From the NCBI GenBank assembly GCA_011037195.1, contig JAAEAF010002635.1, positions 34,872 through 98,871 of the forward strand: 64,000 nucleotides of DNA. The letters run 5' to 3'. The position numbers were made by a program, and so were the translations under genes. Numbering within the stretch: position 1 is the stretch's first letter; each line of letters starts with the position of its first letter. A model generated the notes under the pieces. The model made no database searches, was not told where the DNA came from, and saw only the letters and a program-made list of their open reading frames with translations. Source of the stretch: Triatoma infestans. Taxonomy: Eukaryota > Arthropoda > Insecta > Hemiptera > Reduviidae. Below are positions 32,898 to 46,200 of the stretch, piece after piece.

Positions 32898-32965
32898 CAG
32901 TACATGTAATCTTACTAGACTCACTTTTTAGACCATCAGCAAAAAAGTGAATTTCAGGTGATTTT

Positions 32966-33108
32966 TATCAGAGACATTTTCCGTGGTAGCCTGCTTCATT
33001 TTGTGATCATCGGCCGGTTTCGGGCGTTCGCCCATCTTCAGGTTGCGTTTGTCAGACAGTGTGATAACACACACTTGCACAGAGCAAATTCAGTTTATAT
33101 ACTGACTC
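32966..33108 (-). mobile_element. Single arm of the hammerhead-bearing element
   Basis: Starts at ATCAGAGACATTTTCC like other left arms. The core at 33,008-33,045 keeps CUGAAGA, hairpin and GAAA, but the cleavage-site GUC is GCC and CATC is CAAC, so it should be inactive. No partner arm follows. Confidence 0.78.
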
Positions 33109-34930
33109 GGGGGATTTTATTTTTTAAAGCTTTTTAACACAAATAGACCATTTAAAATACTGAAAGACAAAAATCAGTATTCAATCAAAAGTAAAAATCA
33201 GTATTAAATATTTAAATTTACTGGCTAAACCCTACAAGTAGAAACAAACTAGTAAAAGAATAAAAGAAAAATGAAATGTTTGAACGAAATAGGACATAAA
33301 ATTAAATAAACGCTATTTGCCATAATAAACAATTTTCAGACAGAATAACGGTTGGATTGTAGCAATTCAACTTGGATCGTACTTGGGCCTCTGCCTATCT
33401 CATGGCTGTTGGGAGCAATGTTTTTTTAAACTAAGACGCGTCAACATGTGGCGCCCGGAGCCTTCTCAGTGCACTGCCGGCCTCCGGACAGTGTTCTCTC
33501 GTTACAAACAACACTGTCCTAGAAGAGAGCTATTATGTCTCAGAATTGCCAATTTTAGGAAGTCATATAACTGGGATAAGATTTCAGGATAGTGGCATAA
33601 ATTATTTGTAAATTTTTCTATGTGAAATCAAAAGAATGAAAATTTCATTTTCTACTAATTAAGAGTGAAATTTTCCCACTGAAACACAAAAAAAAAAAAT
33701 TATATTATTTTAAATATTAAATTTAAAATAATTTTATAATTTTGGTGGTCATCGAAGCTTGAGACAAAAATATGGCAATAAACTTGAGAGAAAACCAAGT
33801 GCATGGTAATATCAGGATTAGCAGTTGCAGAAACTAACATCACTGTAAATAGTGGAAAACTGAACAAGTGTTCTCCTTTAAATACTTTGGTTCAAGTTTT
33901 CAATGTACTCGAAATTTTATAAATCTGAGATCCAAAACATTGTCTCTCGTTGGCTATATTTATAGACTTTGCTGGATATTATAATTTCCAGAATTTATAA
34001 CTGAAGAAATTGATATTATACTTTGAAACCAAAAAGGAATATATCATATGTTATAATTAAAATTTAAATACAATCGTGAGAAAAACCATTTATTAAAAAT
34101 GGTCGAATTTTACTTATATTAACCCGTGAACTTTCTCACGAATCTCAAAAATCTTCTCAACAACAAACGAATAAACTTTTTTTTACAAACTTTGCTATCC
34201 AAATATTCCCTTCAAAATAAATTAGAAATTCTATTTTAAAGCTCACTTCTATAAATCCCAGATACATTAAATTTAAATAAAAGGAATAAGAATTTGTTTG
34301 CAATAAATAAAACATTTCTACAAAATAAGCTTAAGATATCAACTTTCAAATCTCTTTATTCACATTTAAGGTAATAATCTTTGTTTGTTACTGATCAACA
34401 AAATTGATAAACCACAGTTTGCATATAAATATGTGTTAGTCTCTAGTGATGTGACAGGCATATCACTCTAGCTTGTGGAAGCATAATTTGTTTTATTCTG
34501 CTTATATTATACAACAGTTTAATTCCTCTTTTACTTTGTCTTTATTGAATTTAAAAACATCAACTATCTATATTACATCAAGTGTGAATATAATCATTGA
34601 AATGCAATATATTATGAAATAACGTAATAATAATTTTCTGCATATACATATGTACATAAATATGTAATTTTTAAACATCTTTAGCACCTGAATTCACCAT
34701 TACAAAATACAAACAAAATATGAGGACTCCCACTTTCGAGCTTGCTGAATAAAATATTAGTCAGACCAACTAATTACTATGATCACATAATCTACACCCA
34801 ATTATAATGCATTTGCTATTTAAAAGTTCAATTCAAAAGTTTCATAATATTTAAAATTATAACGAATCATTCCATCCAAATTAAAGGCTAATTTACGACA
34901 AATGCCAAAGATAAAAAACTCCCAAGTATT
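33109..34930. other. AT-rich DNA with one SINE-B fragment
   Basis: 33,430-33,525 is a minus-strand SINE-B body fragment (GGCGCCCGGAGCCTTCTCAG, CCTCCGGACAGTGTTCTCTC) without a head. The remaining 1.4 kb to 34,930 is A/T-rich and shows nothing I can assign. Confidence 0.5.
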
Positions 34931-34935
34931 ATTTT

Positions 34936-35553
34936 GTATCGACCGGTTTCGGGCGTTCGCCCATCATGAGGATGTCTTGTGCGATAGCACAGACTTGCAC
35001 AGAGCAAAATCAGTTTAAGCACTTTAATACAGAAAAGCATATAATTAGTTACTTCTATTTCTGTAAAGCAGTAAACAACACGCTTAATAGTGGAATCAAG
35101 TACAAAGTTGTTTTCTAAAAATGCAAATTTATGTTTGACAAATCAGAAAATAAAGCTGAAATTTGGTTTACTATTAAAATGCTAAACATAGTTAATATTT
35201 TGATTTTATATTTTCGTTTTAAATGCAATAAAAAAATATATATATATAACAATAAAATAAAATACTGTCTTCTAATGATTAAAATATCACAAACCACTCG
35301 AAATAGTGGGAATATAAAAACTGAAAACAAAATACTCTTTCAAAAGTGACCATTAATATATTTTACAACTAGTTTTTTCGGAAAGCAATGAATCTTTAGT
35401 TAATGTTAAAGAGTCAAGAAATAAGATTATTTTTAATTAAATTTGAATTTTTTAATTATATTTTGCGGTCGATGACCACAAAATGAAGCAGGCTACCACG
35501 GAAAATGTCTCTGATGCTTTCCAGCTCTGCGGAACCAACCACCACAACAATTA
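34936..35553. mobile_element. Hammerhead-bearing element, truncated pair of arms
   Basis: The left arm (minus) is cut at its outer side (starts GTATCGACCGG). Its core at 34,937-34,974 has CTCATGA instead of CTGATGA but an intact hairpin and ACCGGT. The right arm begins at GCGGTCGATGACC (35,465), within two or three bases of the ribozyme cleavage site, and has a complete tail to CCACAACA. The centre is about 450 bp of AT-rich DNA. Confidence 0.72.
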
Positions 35554-35729
35554 ATTATATTTGCATGTAATTTGCATAAAGTGCTTCGGACTCATATAAT
35601 ACCTGGTCACATCATAGTTTTACTTTCTTTTCAGTGATTCTCCACTGGAAGAAAACGTTATTATATACCACATATTTATAACGATAGTTTTACTTACTTT
35701 AAAATCCTAGGTTAGCTATATTTCATTAT

Positions 35730-36659
35730 TTAAACATTGTTTTTCACATCTACAAGAATATTTTCAACATTTTCCATAAGGCATACATTGATTTTATGAC
35801 TATCTATGACCAATTCGTCAGCACTATATCTCAAAGTTTCAGCAGCACGTCGAGTTTTTAAATAAACAATACCATAAGGGTACGAACATTCTTTAGTTCC
35901 AGAAGGATACATTCTATACCAATCTATTCGTAAAAGATCATCTGGTACAAGCGGTAAGACTAATTTATAGGCATCTATTTGTTCATACCATGGAGGAAGA
36001 CAACAGATTAGAACATCTACAGCATTTATAGGCTTGCTAATATGAAAGTAATACAAATCCTGTGCCAGAATAAGTTGTGGCCTTTCATTTTCTTGCGAAT
36101 TATGCTCGATTTCATCTTCAAAACCTGTTTTGAAATCTAGATTTATCCCGCGACGTTTCACTTCTAAAATAAGACTTGCATGGTAATTTTGAACCTGTCC
36201 GTATTGATTCAGTGAAGACAAAGCTACCATAAAACACTTAAATGCTGCTGACCGAATAATCTTCCTCTTTCTGCAGACATAACGGACGGTTGAATTCACT
36301 TTGTTATTTACTCTCTGTTCATGGCTGTAACTTTTTGGAAAACTAATTCCAGCTTCATCTTTCAAATCATTGCCTAGAAACAAATCTGCATCCTCAGTTT
36401 TTTTGAACTTGTGAGGTAGGTCAGCCATAAAGTCTGGATGATCGCATAAATCATAATAACACTGTAAAGCACTATCCTTATTAAAGTATCTTATTTTAAC
36501 ACCTTGGTAACCCATGTGACAAACAGTTGCAAATTGTCCATAAACCTTGAAAGTTTCGTACAGACCATCACACAGTAATTTTCTGAAGTTTTTAGTATAA
36601 ACCGTATATGTGCCATATTCATCAGCATCTATATCAAATTCTTCTTTACTAAATGGCAT
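35730..36659 (-). CDS. Uncharacterised protein with two RRM-like segments
   Basis: A single-exon 309-residue frame, the longest in the window outside the transposase. Residues about 16-78 (TYTVYTKNF, LYETFKVYGQ, GVKIRYFNKDSALQCYYDL) follow the beta-alpha-beta-beta-alpha order of an RNA recognition motif. Residues about 205-300 contain a second such pattern ending PYGIVYLKTRRAAETL and LVIDSHKINVCL. The aromatic RNP residues are largely replaced, so RNA binding is inferred, not shown. The start is the first ATG after an in-frame TAG seven codons upstream (TAG, five other codons, ATG). An acceptor-like TTTTACCTTAAAGAAACATAG just upstream may mark a 5' UTR intron. Divergent to EMC1. A germline RNA-pathway factor is one possibility, but I recognise no named family. 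Confidence 0.7.
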   Translation of the reverse strand: MPFSKEEFDIDADEYGTYTVYTKNFRKLLCDGLYETFKVYGQFATVCHMGYQGVKIRYFNKDSALQCYYDLCDHPDFMADLPHKFKKTEDADLFLGNDLKDEAGISFPKSYSHEQRVNNKVNSTVRYVCRKRKIIRSAAFKCFMVALSSLNQYGQVQNYHASLILEVKRRGINLDFKTGFEDEIEHNSQENERPQLILAQDLYYFHISKPINAVDVLICCLPPWYEQIDAYKLVLPLVPDDLLRIDWYRMYPSGTKECSYPYGIVYLKTRRAAETLRYSADELVIDSHKINVCLMENVENILVDVKNNV

Positions 36660-37278
36660 GGCTAATATACTTGCCTATGTTTCTTTAAGGTAAAAGAAAT
36701 AGGTGGTCCAGAAACACTCGTTATGTTCCAAATCGAATCAAGAAGTTAATTCTAAACGCCTAAATCGAAGTAAATTTAACATTTTCAAAGTCATGCGAAA
36801 AAAGTCTCCGGATGAAATATAAGTATGTTAAAATTTAAAAACTTTCAAATCTAATTCAGAAAAAAAAGAACTGCAACTAGTCAGTACAAATTTGACAAAA
36901 CATACGCGATAAAATAACCTTAGTATATGGTTATAGATAGCACTGAAGAATAATCAAACACTTCTCTAAAAAATTTTTGCGATAATAATTTACAGCAAGA
37001 GAATTTTGATGAGCATAGTTTTTTACATATTTAAATATTTTTTAATAGTTATGTTCAAAGTCGTATTAATAATGACTCTATTTGAGTAATTTAACTATTT
37101 AGATCGATCTTGTCATTACCAATATTGTGTGAGAAGGTAACACTTTTTTATAACAGTCATAATTCCTCTTCTCGTTGTTTAAGGCACATGATAGTAACCA
37201 TTCATGTAGTTTTGTTAACAAATTTAATTTTATGAATTTTATGTTTCTGAAGAGATTTTATTTATTATTCCCTTGAGC
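36660..37278. promoter_or_regulatory. Shared divergent 5' region of the RRM-like gene and EMC1
   Basis: 619 bp separates the two start codons, so both promoters must lie here unless a distal 5' exon exists. The DNA is A/T-rich without a clear TATA box or initiator that I would commit to, and no repeat was recognised in it, unlike nearly every other gap in the window. Confidence 0.4.
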
Positions 37279-40200
37279 ATGATTTTAAGGGAAATCATTA
37301 AGTTTTGTTTACTTGTAATAGTTTTTCAACAGTGTTATGCACTATACGAAGATCAAGTAGGAAAGTTTGACTGGTAAGTGGCATGTATCTGTATAAAAAA
37401 TTATTGTTATAAAAGTAATTCCAAGAAAAACTAGTTGATGACCATAATTTATTAAGAAGCTTCTCTGAATTACCTTAACTTTCTGCTGTTCATGCTCTCT
37501 ATCCTTGTTTACAAGTTCTAAGTAATGAATATTTGTAGGAAGCAAACTTTTATTGGTAAGGTGCTATATTCGACCCTAGATTTGGATCCAAAATCTCAGA
37601 GATTGTTTGTAGCAACTGAAAACAATGTTGTTGCTGCTATTAATTTAAGAGGAGGTAAATATTTGTTTTTAATTAATGAAGTGCAACAACAATTGCAAAT
37701 TTTGATATATTTAAATATATATATTTTTAGGGAAGTTATTATGGCGACATCTTTTAGAAAGCGATGATTTAGGTAAAATTCATGTGCTGTATGTAAGTAA
37801 TGAAATTGTGACAGTATCTGGGAATGGTCCCTACTTGATGAGAGGCTGGAACCCGTCAAATGGAGTTCAAATGTTTGAATGGAGTTTACCTCCTTTCCCG
37901 GGCGAAGGGTAAGAGTTTTTTTAAGGCTTCATGTTGGTATTATCTTTTAAAAATAAGATAATAACTTTATTAATTACTGCCACGTTGAATCCAGGGATGG
38001 TGTATGGGCTGTAGATCACAATAGAGTTTATCAAGTTAAGTTTTATGATATGTCTATGGAAGTAACTGCATTCTACCTTCGTAGTGGTAATTCTGCAGGT
38101 TCTACAAAAATGATCACATCTCCTTGGCTATCTAATAAATCAAAGTATGTAACTGAAATATTTACTATGAATTCATCTTTTGTAAAATTTATTGGAGGTA
38201 CTTTGTTTTTGACGATGTTATTAAGTACACTCACTAATAACTATAACTTTATGTTAATAATTCTCATAAAAGAAATGTGTTTTTTCAGATGCTGTATATC
38301 TGGAAATACGGTAATATGTGTTTTACCAGAATCACATGTAGTCACATTGAGACTCTCCGAAATGACGCACACATCACATCGAAATTCTTCCCTTCCGGGA
38401 GTGATCTCAATGCGACCTCTGGCTGGCAGTGCGTTACCTGCTTGCCTTGCGGAACTGGAAGGAGGTGGCTTGCAATTGATGGTCCTTACTAATGAAGGTG
38501 AATTAATAGTGCGAAATGTACCAAGCAGGGATGCAGTCATATCTGTTGCCAACACAACGAAGCAAGAGAATCTAATAATTACGCTATCTTACGCAGCAGA
38601 AGAAAAGGTATTATGCAGGGTGTTGAAAGCTTTTTGGATACTATCTTTGATTATTGGTTATAATAGCAGAAAAAGAAATAAAAAACTACTGCATATTTTT
38701 TGTCACAAATCTAAATATAATGAGCAATTTTTATTTTCATTAACTGTTATAAAAGAAAGTATTGCAATCGGATCAGATTTTCGAAATTTTGTTTTTTCTT
38801 TCTTCAACAGTTAAAAAAGAGAATTTTTACTTTTAAATACGTATCAATACCGACTTTTTAACTAAACTTTTCAAACCCTAATTTGTATGGGGAGTCGCGA
38901 CATTGATCACTTCTAAAATTATTACAACAATAAATTAAATTTCAGTATTGAAAATAAACTTAAGGGTTCGTAACCTTTCTCTAGGTATATTATTCCTTTT
39001 AATAGAAAGTATAGTGGTAACTTTATCTCTTAAAGAAGTTGAATTAAAGCAAACTAATGTCTGTTTTTTCAGGCGGACTTAATTTCCAGCTACCAAATTA
39101 AGTTTATCTCTTCTAATGATATTACTTTTTTTTTTCAATACTTTTATTTGTTGCACAGAAAATCTACTATAACACTTATAATCTAAGATAGTCGTAAAAT
39201 GTTCTAATTCCCGTACAGTTTTAGGGCGAATCTGAATTCTAAAAGTACTGAAGGTTGATATAAGTGTAATAAACATTTCAAACTTACAGTTTCCTTTGAT
39301 TAACCAGTTTTATTTAGATTTGGATATCTAGCAAAGCATTCATGAAATTGCTGATAGAATCTTAAATTATTCTGAAATAATACATTGGTCGAAAATTGAT
39401 GCCGAATCCTTTGGTGACGCCTAGACGGAATATAAGTCAAGTTTGAGCGCTTCCTGCGCTATAGATACACTTACAGTATTCAAGCAGCATATCTCTCTCT
39501 CTCTCTCTCTCTCTCTTTGAAATTTAAACAGTGTCTCTTGGATTGTAAAGGATCTAGATAAGGAGATTGCCAGTGAACTAATCTTGACCAGCCTGAGACC
39601 CATTATCAGTTTCTTGGCAAATGTAAACGACATTTTTTTATTCACAAATGCGTTACTAATTCTCTTTCTGGTAACTTTATTGTGCAATCCACAGACTGTG
39701 TTTGGCTATTGCTTAAATTTGCTCGTCATAGTTGGGGTGTAAGAAATAGCAAATCAGACAAATACTTTATATTGTATATGTAGTTGTAGTTTTTCTAATC
39801 AGAGATATTTTCCTTGATAGCCTGCTTGTTTTTGTGGTCATCAACCGGTTTCGGGCATTCACCCATCATCAGGATGGTTTTGTCAAAACAGTGTGATTAC
39901 ATAGACTTGGACAGAGCAAATTTAGTTGACACCTACCACAACAATTATTCTAATAGTTGTACTTATTCTTGTCGCATTATAAATTTAAAAGATTTAATTT
40001 TTTTTAACAAATTTCAATTTCGCATATTTTATTTTGAAATTTATTTTTCATTTCATTTTTACTTTAATTATTCATTTTCTCTCTTTTACTTTTGAACAAA
40101 ACCTCAACGTTTATTTGATGTAATTTAACATATTAAGTAATAAAATATGTTCTTAGAAGTTACCACTTAGAAGTTTATTTCTTTTATAAATTCGAGACAG

Positions 40201-43200
40201 TATTTTGCCATGCCTATTGTACTTTTATAATTGGTCATTTTGTATTTCTCAAATTTTTTTTTATAATAAAGTTCTTTGTATAGTAATATTAATAATAGTA
40301 ATAGTAATAATTACAATGATTGTAAAGATATTGAAGTAAAACTAACAAAAAAATTAGTTAAATTCCCCATTCCTTACTAGAAAATAAAATGCTTTAGGAA
40401 TATGAAGTAAGGATGGAAGAATTGAAGACTAGAACAGAATTGAAGGAACGAGGTTGTGGTAGATTAGTTTATTCACATCCTTTACCAAAACCAGAACATC
40501 TTACTGCATCGTGCACTGAAGATCCTACCGGCTCTATGATGTGTTATTTGTTCGTCACAGCTGTAGATCATTCAGCAATTCTTCTGAGAAGAGGTACTTT
40601 AATATTTAGCCGTTTCACAATAAATGATTTTTAACTAATAATTGCAAATTTATATTTCAATATGTGTATTTAAAACGTAGACAAAGTACTTTGGATTAGA
40701 GAGGAATCATTAGCTAATATTTTGACTGTGGAAATGATCGATTTGCCTGTATCAGATGCTGAAGCTGCTATAGAAAAAGAATTTGCTGATAAAGAAGGTC
40801 AGTTCATGTCTATTTTGTCTTATCAGATTCATTTAACTTAAAACCAAAAAAATATTTGTATTCATATTTTCTCTAGCTGGTGTCAAATTTCGAAATTAAG
40901 TTTTCACAAGAAAAATCATGTTTTAAGGTCTCCGAAATAAGATTAATATTTTTATTCTAGCGCTCTAAAGCCAGAGAGTTTATTAATACATACTATGGAA
41001 TATGGCGTATTACTGAAATAATTTATGAATTACATTACATGGATATATCTAGAAGATACTTGAAGCTATACAAATAGTATATTAATGTGTTGAAAAAACT
41101 TGAATTTCCGGGTTGAGACTGCGTCGTTAGTTTGCTAACAACCGACGTTCCGCCCATGTCGCAGTGAGCCTCTTCAACGTCGTTACAGCTTGAAAGCCAA
41201 TAAGGCATAAGTGTTTTTCATGGAAATGGCCTCGGAAACCTAAAATTATATCATATTAATTTGTTATTAACATTTAGGTGAAAGTGAGAAAAACAGATCT
41301 ATAATGAATTTCATCAAATTTTAAGAATAATTATATATAGCTCTTAGAAGATAGCAATTTTTAATAATTTAATAAAATTTTCAAATAATCGCTATTGTAC
41401 CAATTAACTGAAATCAGTTACCTGCTAGGAATCTCGCCGCAAAACAAAACTGCACCAGTTCCGCTCTATGGGGCTGACTCTGCAAAATAATATGCGCCCA
41501 GAGTGAGGTGGCTAATGGTTTCTGTGACATGCTGGGTCAGCTATTTTGTTGAATATATGTAAATAGATTTTATTCTTTACATGGCCACTGAGAGTCTGTT
41601 ATGTAAAAGTATAATCTAAAAATCTTTTTGCCAAAAAACCAACAAGAATCCCCAACGTCAACTAAAATGGGTTGAGGGCCTAAAAACAATGAGTAAAAAT
41701 ATTGAGTACCAAAGAACATTGAGTGAAAATTTCATCTTCCAAGTTAGAAGAAAATTAGTCACTTGATTATAATTTATTGTATTAACTGGTAAGAGAAAGT
41801 CCTGTGAATATTTCACAATAGATTGTTTTGTGTGTGTGTGTAACGTTACTAAATGTTCCCCTTCTCTCACTACACTTTGCACATCATTCACTATAAATAC
41901 AGTTCTTGATTTTTTTTTTTATTTCTCCATTATTTTTAACATTCTTTATAATAGTAAATTCATACCTTTAAGTAACAACCTTTGGACTTTCAGATTAATT
42001 ACCAATTGATATGAAAAAGGTTAAAAATATGTTGAAATAACAAATGTATTAGAAATATTATCACAAAATATAATGCATCGATTTTTGGAATCATATGCAA
42101 ACCTTGATATAATTGTCTTTTAAATCATCAGAAATATTTTCCATGTTAGCCGCCTGCTTCAATAAGCCTGAAACAAATCAAAACTGATCCAAGCCCGCTT
42201 GATCTTTAAAATTATTAAGCAGGCTAACACGGCAAATATTTCAGATGCCTTTACAGCTCTGCGGACTCAACCACAACAACTATCTTTTAAATATTAATTT
42301 AAATTATTTTCAATAAAGTATTAATATTATTCATTTAATGCAGCTATGGATCTTGGCGTAACGAGTAAGTAATGTGATGTGTTAGTTTTTGTAATTTGGG
42401 ATGTGATTCTGTGTTTTATTTTTACTTTCACTTATTATTTTTTTAAATTATGATTTATCTGATAACAATGAATGTAACACAGTTAATTTTCCACTAGGGT
42501 ACGAGCTATGGAAACACGATTTTAAGTAGAATTTTAACATAAGGGTTATTCAGTTAAGAGGTTCAAACTGTTGCAGTTTCTCTATTTCAGACTATACAAT
42601 AAAGACATTGGGACTAGATCCGTTTTGATTGCTTTTAGACTTATTTAATGTGTCTTTTAATTAGATACCTCCTGTACCCCTAGATCTGAGAGGCGTTCTG
42701 TCTATTCACCTCCTCAAGCATCTATTGTTGGACTGGCCTTTCCTTTCCAGGCTTTCAAACTTCCTAAGAGGACACACACAAAAATTACCTTTAGTTACCA
42801 TTTCTGCCCTATGTGCTGAATATGGACTGTTTTAAAGAAGCAGTATTTATTGGTGTCTTAGGCTTCCAGTTTTATACGGTTATCTGTGTTGAATCTACTA
42901 TGTACAACAGAAATCCTCAGCTTGCGCCTCAATACCAACTATTTCTGCTATGTTGCCTGATGCCTGAAATGCTTCGAAGGACCCAGCTCTTCCTACCGTA
43001 AATGAGCCTTATGCGAAGTAGCTTCCAAATAGCTGCGGATCAAAATCGGCGATATGCTTGGAACGTCGGCCTTACAGGTGCCGGCACTATCCATTATTCA
43101 AGTGATGGGCGTGAGGTTCTGATATTTGGTCATGGCTCACTCTTCCAAAACCAAGTAGTGGGTCTTGAAAAAAATTAACATTGCAGCATCAAGCTTCATA

Positions 43201-46200
43201 ACTGCAATAAAGGACTTGGAGAAATTATCACGAAGGCAAATAATATTTTGCTTTATAAACACAAATTTAAGTTACGATTTATATATAGTTTATGTACATA
43301 TTATATAGTTAAGACTGTAAGTAATGTCCAAAATCACACATGTACATATAATGAAAATACTAGTATCTATACGAAATTCATTTCTAAACAAAATCTGACG
43401 TCTAGAATCTTCTACATAAGTTGGCCATCTTAAATTATATTATATTTAGACTTTGAGGGGAACTAATTCCTGTTTTTTATATACAGTTAAATACGTTAAA
43501 TATATGGTGCGTTATAGTCAACGTTTTACTGTTCCATTCATTTAAATGTGTTGGAAGTTTCCATTTTTATCTGATGTTAAAAAATGGTACCTAATATACG
43601 CTAATTAAAAAATTAATAATTATGATATTTCGAAAAAAAATTAAATTGGTTATTTCATCACAATTGAAAAAAAACTCATGTTTGTAGCATGCCGCATAAA
43701 GATTGTTTTTAGTTTAGTCCAATTTTCTTTTTGGCTTTGTAGAATTTTGAACACGTACTCATGACATGAATATTGATAATTGAGTAAAAGATTTATAAAA
43801 GCGTTAAATAGTAGGCACATTATGTTAAATTCAGGCAATTACAGCTGAAAAATGATTTGCATGCATTAGTAAACTATTTTTGAAGTTTAATGTTTTTTTA
43901 AAAAAACTAAGAAAGTCAAAGGGAAAATATATAAATTAATTTCAGTTATTATTGAGATTGAAGGTCTTAGAGAATTCTTGTTTTAATTCATTATTTTATT
44001 GCATGTTGGTTTATATCTCATAATGGCCGAGAAAAACCAAAATCTGGAACACAGTTGCATATCCTGTCAGGATTGAAGAATGATTAAAATTTCCTTGGAG
44101 AATTATTATAGTTTTCATTAATTATAATATAAATGTATTAATTCTATTCTTTTTTAAGCTTGTCCTATAATATAAGATTCTTATCAAGCTAAGGCAGAGG
44201 CTAAATGTGAATCTTGATGCTTAATATATAGCGAAACCTGTCACGTTATTTTCAGTGATATATATTGCAATTTTATACCCTGATAAAGTCAAAATTATGT
44301 TTTATTTGATATAAAGAATGATCCAGGTTTTATATATCAGCAGATTTTCTTGGAAAATTTATATAGAAGAAAAGCTAATCGTCTGATCTAAAATAATAGT
44401 ATTTTTGAAGTGTCTCTGGCCTGCTAATTAATTTATTTATTTAAATTTTATATTAATTCTTATAATTCATTAATGAAACTATATAAATCATAACTAATTC
44501 ATACAATGAAAATGATAAAGGGTGGCTGCTTTATTCGTTCATAGCGCAGGAGCGTCGTGGCTCGATGGATAAACATCCGAATGCGCCACTGGTTTGCTGT
44601 TATGACAGTCATGGCCAGTTAACAGTCATAAAGCTATGGCCACTTCACTGATCTGGGTTCCGGGGATGGGAACATCACGTAATTTTACACTCCTTATCTT
44701 CAATTCTAGCACTATTGTCCTCTTCAAGTGATTATGCTTTCTTCAGGCTGTTTACTGCGAAAGTAATTTATCTTGTTTGGCCATTGATATTGCCTTATCG
44801 TTTCTCGAAAAGATCACAGTGACACCTTTTCATCTTTTTTTTTTTAATAATTCGAGAACTAATTCTAAAGTTATCTAAAAGGTATTTGAAGTAAAAGAAA
44901 TTTAAAAACTAGACTGGAATTAGCGTGAAAATAGAAATTAGAATAAAATTTCAATTTGAAAAAAATAAGACATCATTTATAGTAAATCTCGAATTTCGCT
45001 GACCCCCCCCCCCCCCCCCACGTTAATTCTCACTAAAAGATCAAGGAAATCCGATATTTGAAATTTTGTTATATTTAAATTCTTTTCGAGAAAATCTGAT
45101 AATCCTGTTTGGCTATTCTTTTGGAGAGCATGTTTGTTTTCTATATCTTTCCAGCTCTAGGTTACTTTGAATTCTATTGAAAAAAAGCTTGTTATCATTA
45201 CAGATTGTTCTATATAAATCCTCATGATTTTGCATTAGTGAATGTTATTTATTTTAACTTTCAATTCCTACAAATATTGTTTAATTTATTACTTATAATA
45301 ATTATTTGTAATTCCTTTCTCATATTTCGGCTTATTTGATTATTTTATTGTATGTGTATAATCATTAACTTATTTTACCATTAGGCGGTGTATTTGGAAT
45401 GCTTACTAGACGATTAAGCAGTCAGCTACTTCAGTTAAAATCACTTATCAGTACTGTGATAGGATTAGCTAGTTCAAAGGGAATTGACGGTAAAGCAGAC
45501 CTAGTAAGAGATACTTTCGGATTACATAAAATAATTGTTGCTGTTACAAAATCATCTAAGGTTATTTTTTTTTTTTGCTATTTTTTACGACAATATTTCT
45601 GTTTAAGTTTCATCAAGAATCATATAACTAATTCTCATTTTATTTTCAGATATTCGGCATTGATAATGAAAAAGGTGACATTACTTGGCAGTTTTATTTA
45701 AAAGATTTAACATATTTTGATGTAAATAATAGAGAGGAAGTACCAATGTTTTTACAAAGAACCACTAGACATCTTCCATATCCAGCTATAGTCACACTTC
45801 TAATGAGGCACAAAGTAAATTGCTGAATTATTTCCCGATTAGTTGTATCCAGGTATTGGATAAATAATTATGAAAAAAAAAATAATGCTGGACAATCTCT
45901 GTGCATAAAGTAAAATTTATTTAGGCCCTTCCATGCATCTCCTTTATTCAACAATTTCACTAACGGTCGGTATCACGCGTGTTTAAAAGATTTTTCTTAG
46001 AAATATGATTTTTGGGGGAATTCTTCAAGGGGGCCGGTATTTATTAGGAAGTCGTCGTGATAAGTATATAGTAGAGTTTTCACAATTAATTTATTTTTGA
46101 CAAACTAAGTTGAAGTCGTTAGATTTTCACGGCCAATTTCGGCAAAAAAGAATACTAGATATATTTTGTTGAGAATAATTCTTTACTTGAAGTATTATAA

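Noticed and set aside
38050..38814. 254-codon open frame presented as one protein
   Set aside because: It reads through the intron between EMC1 exons 4 and 5 and runs past the exon 5 donor; splice sites and homology support two separate exons.
42650..43180. Possible gene in EMC1 intron 8
   Set aside because: It is less AT-rich and has a 62-codon frame, but no conserved motif, splice context or family match; an old repeat is more likely.
44545..44665. Possible tRNA-derived SINE in EMC1 intron 8
   Set aside because: GTGGCTCGATGGATAAACAT and GGGTTCCGGGGATGGGAAC resemble A and B boxes weakly, but spacing is wrong and no second copy was seen.
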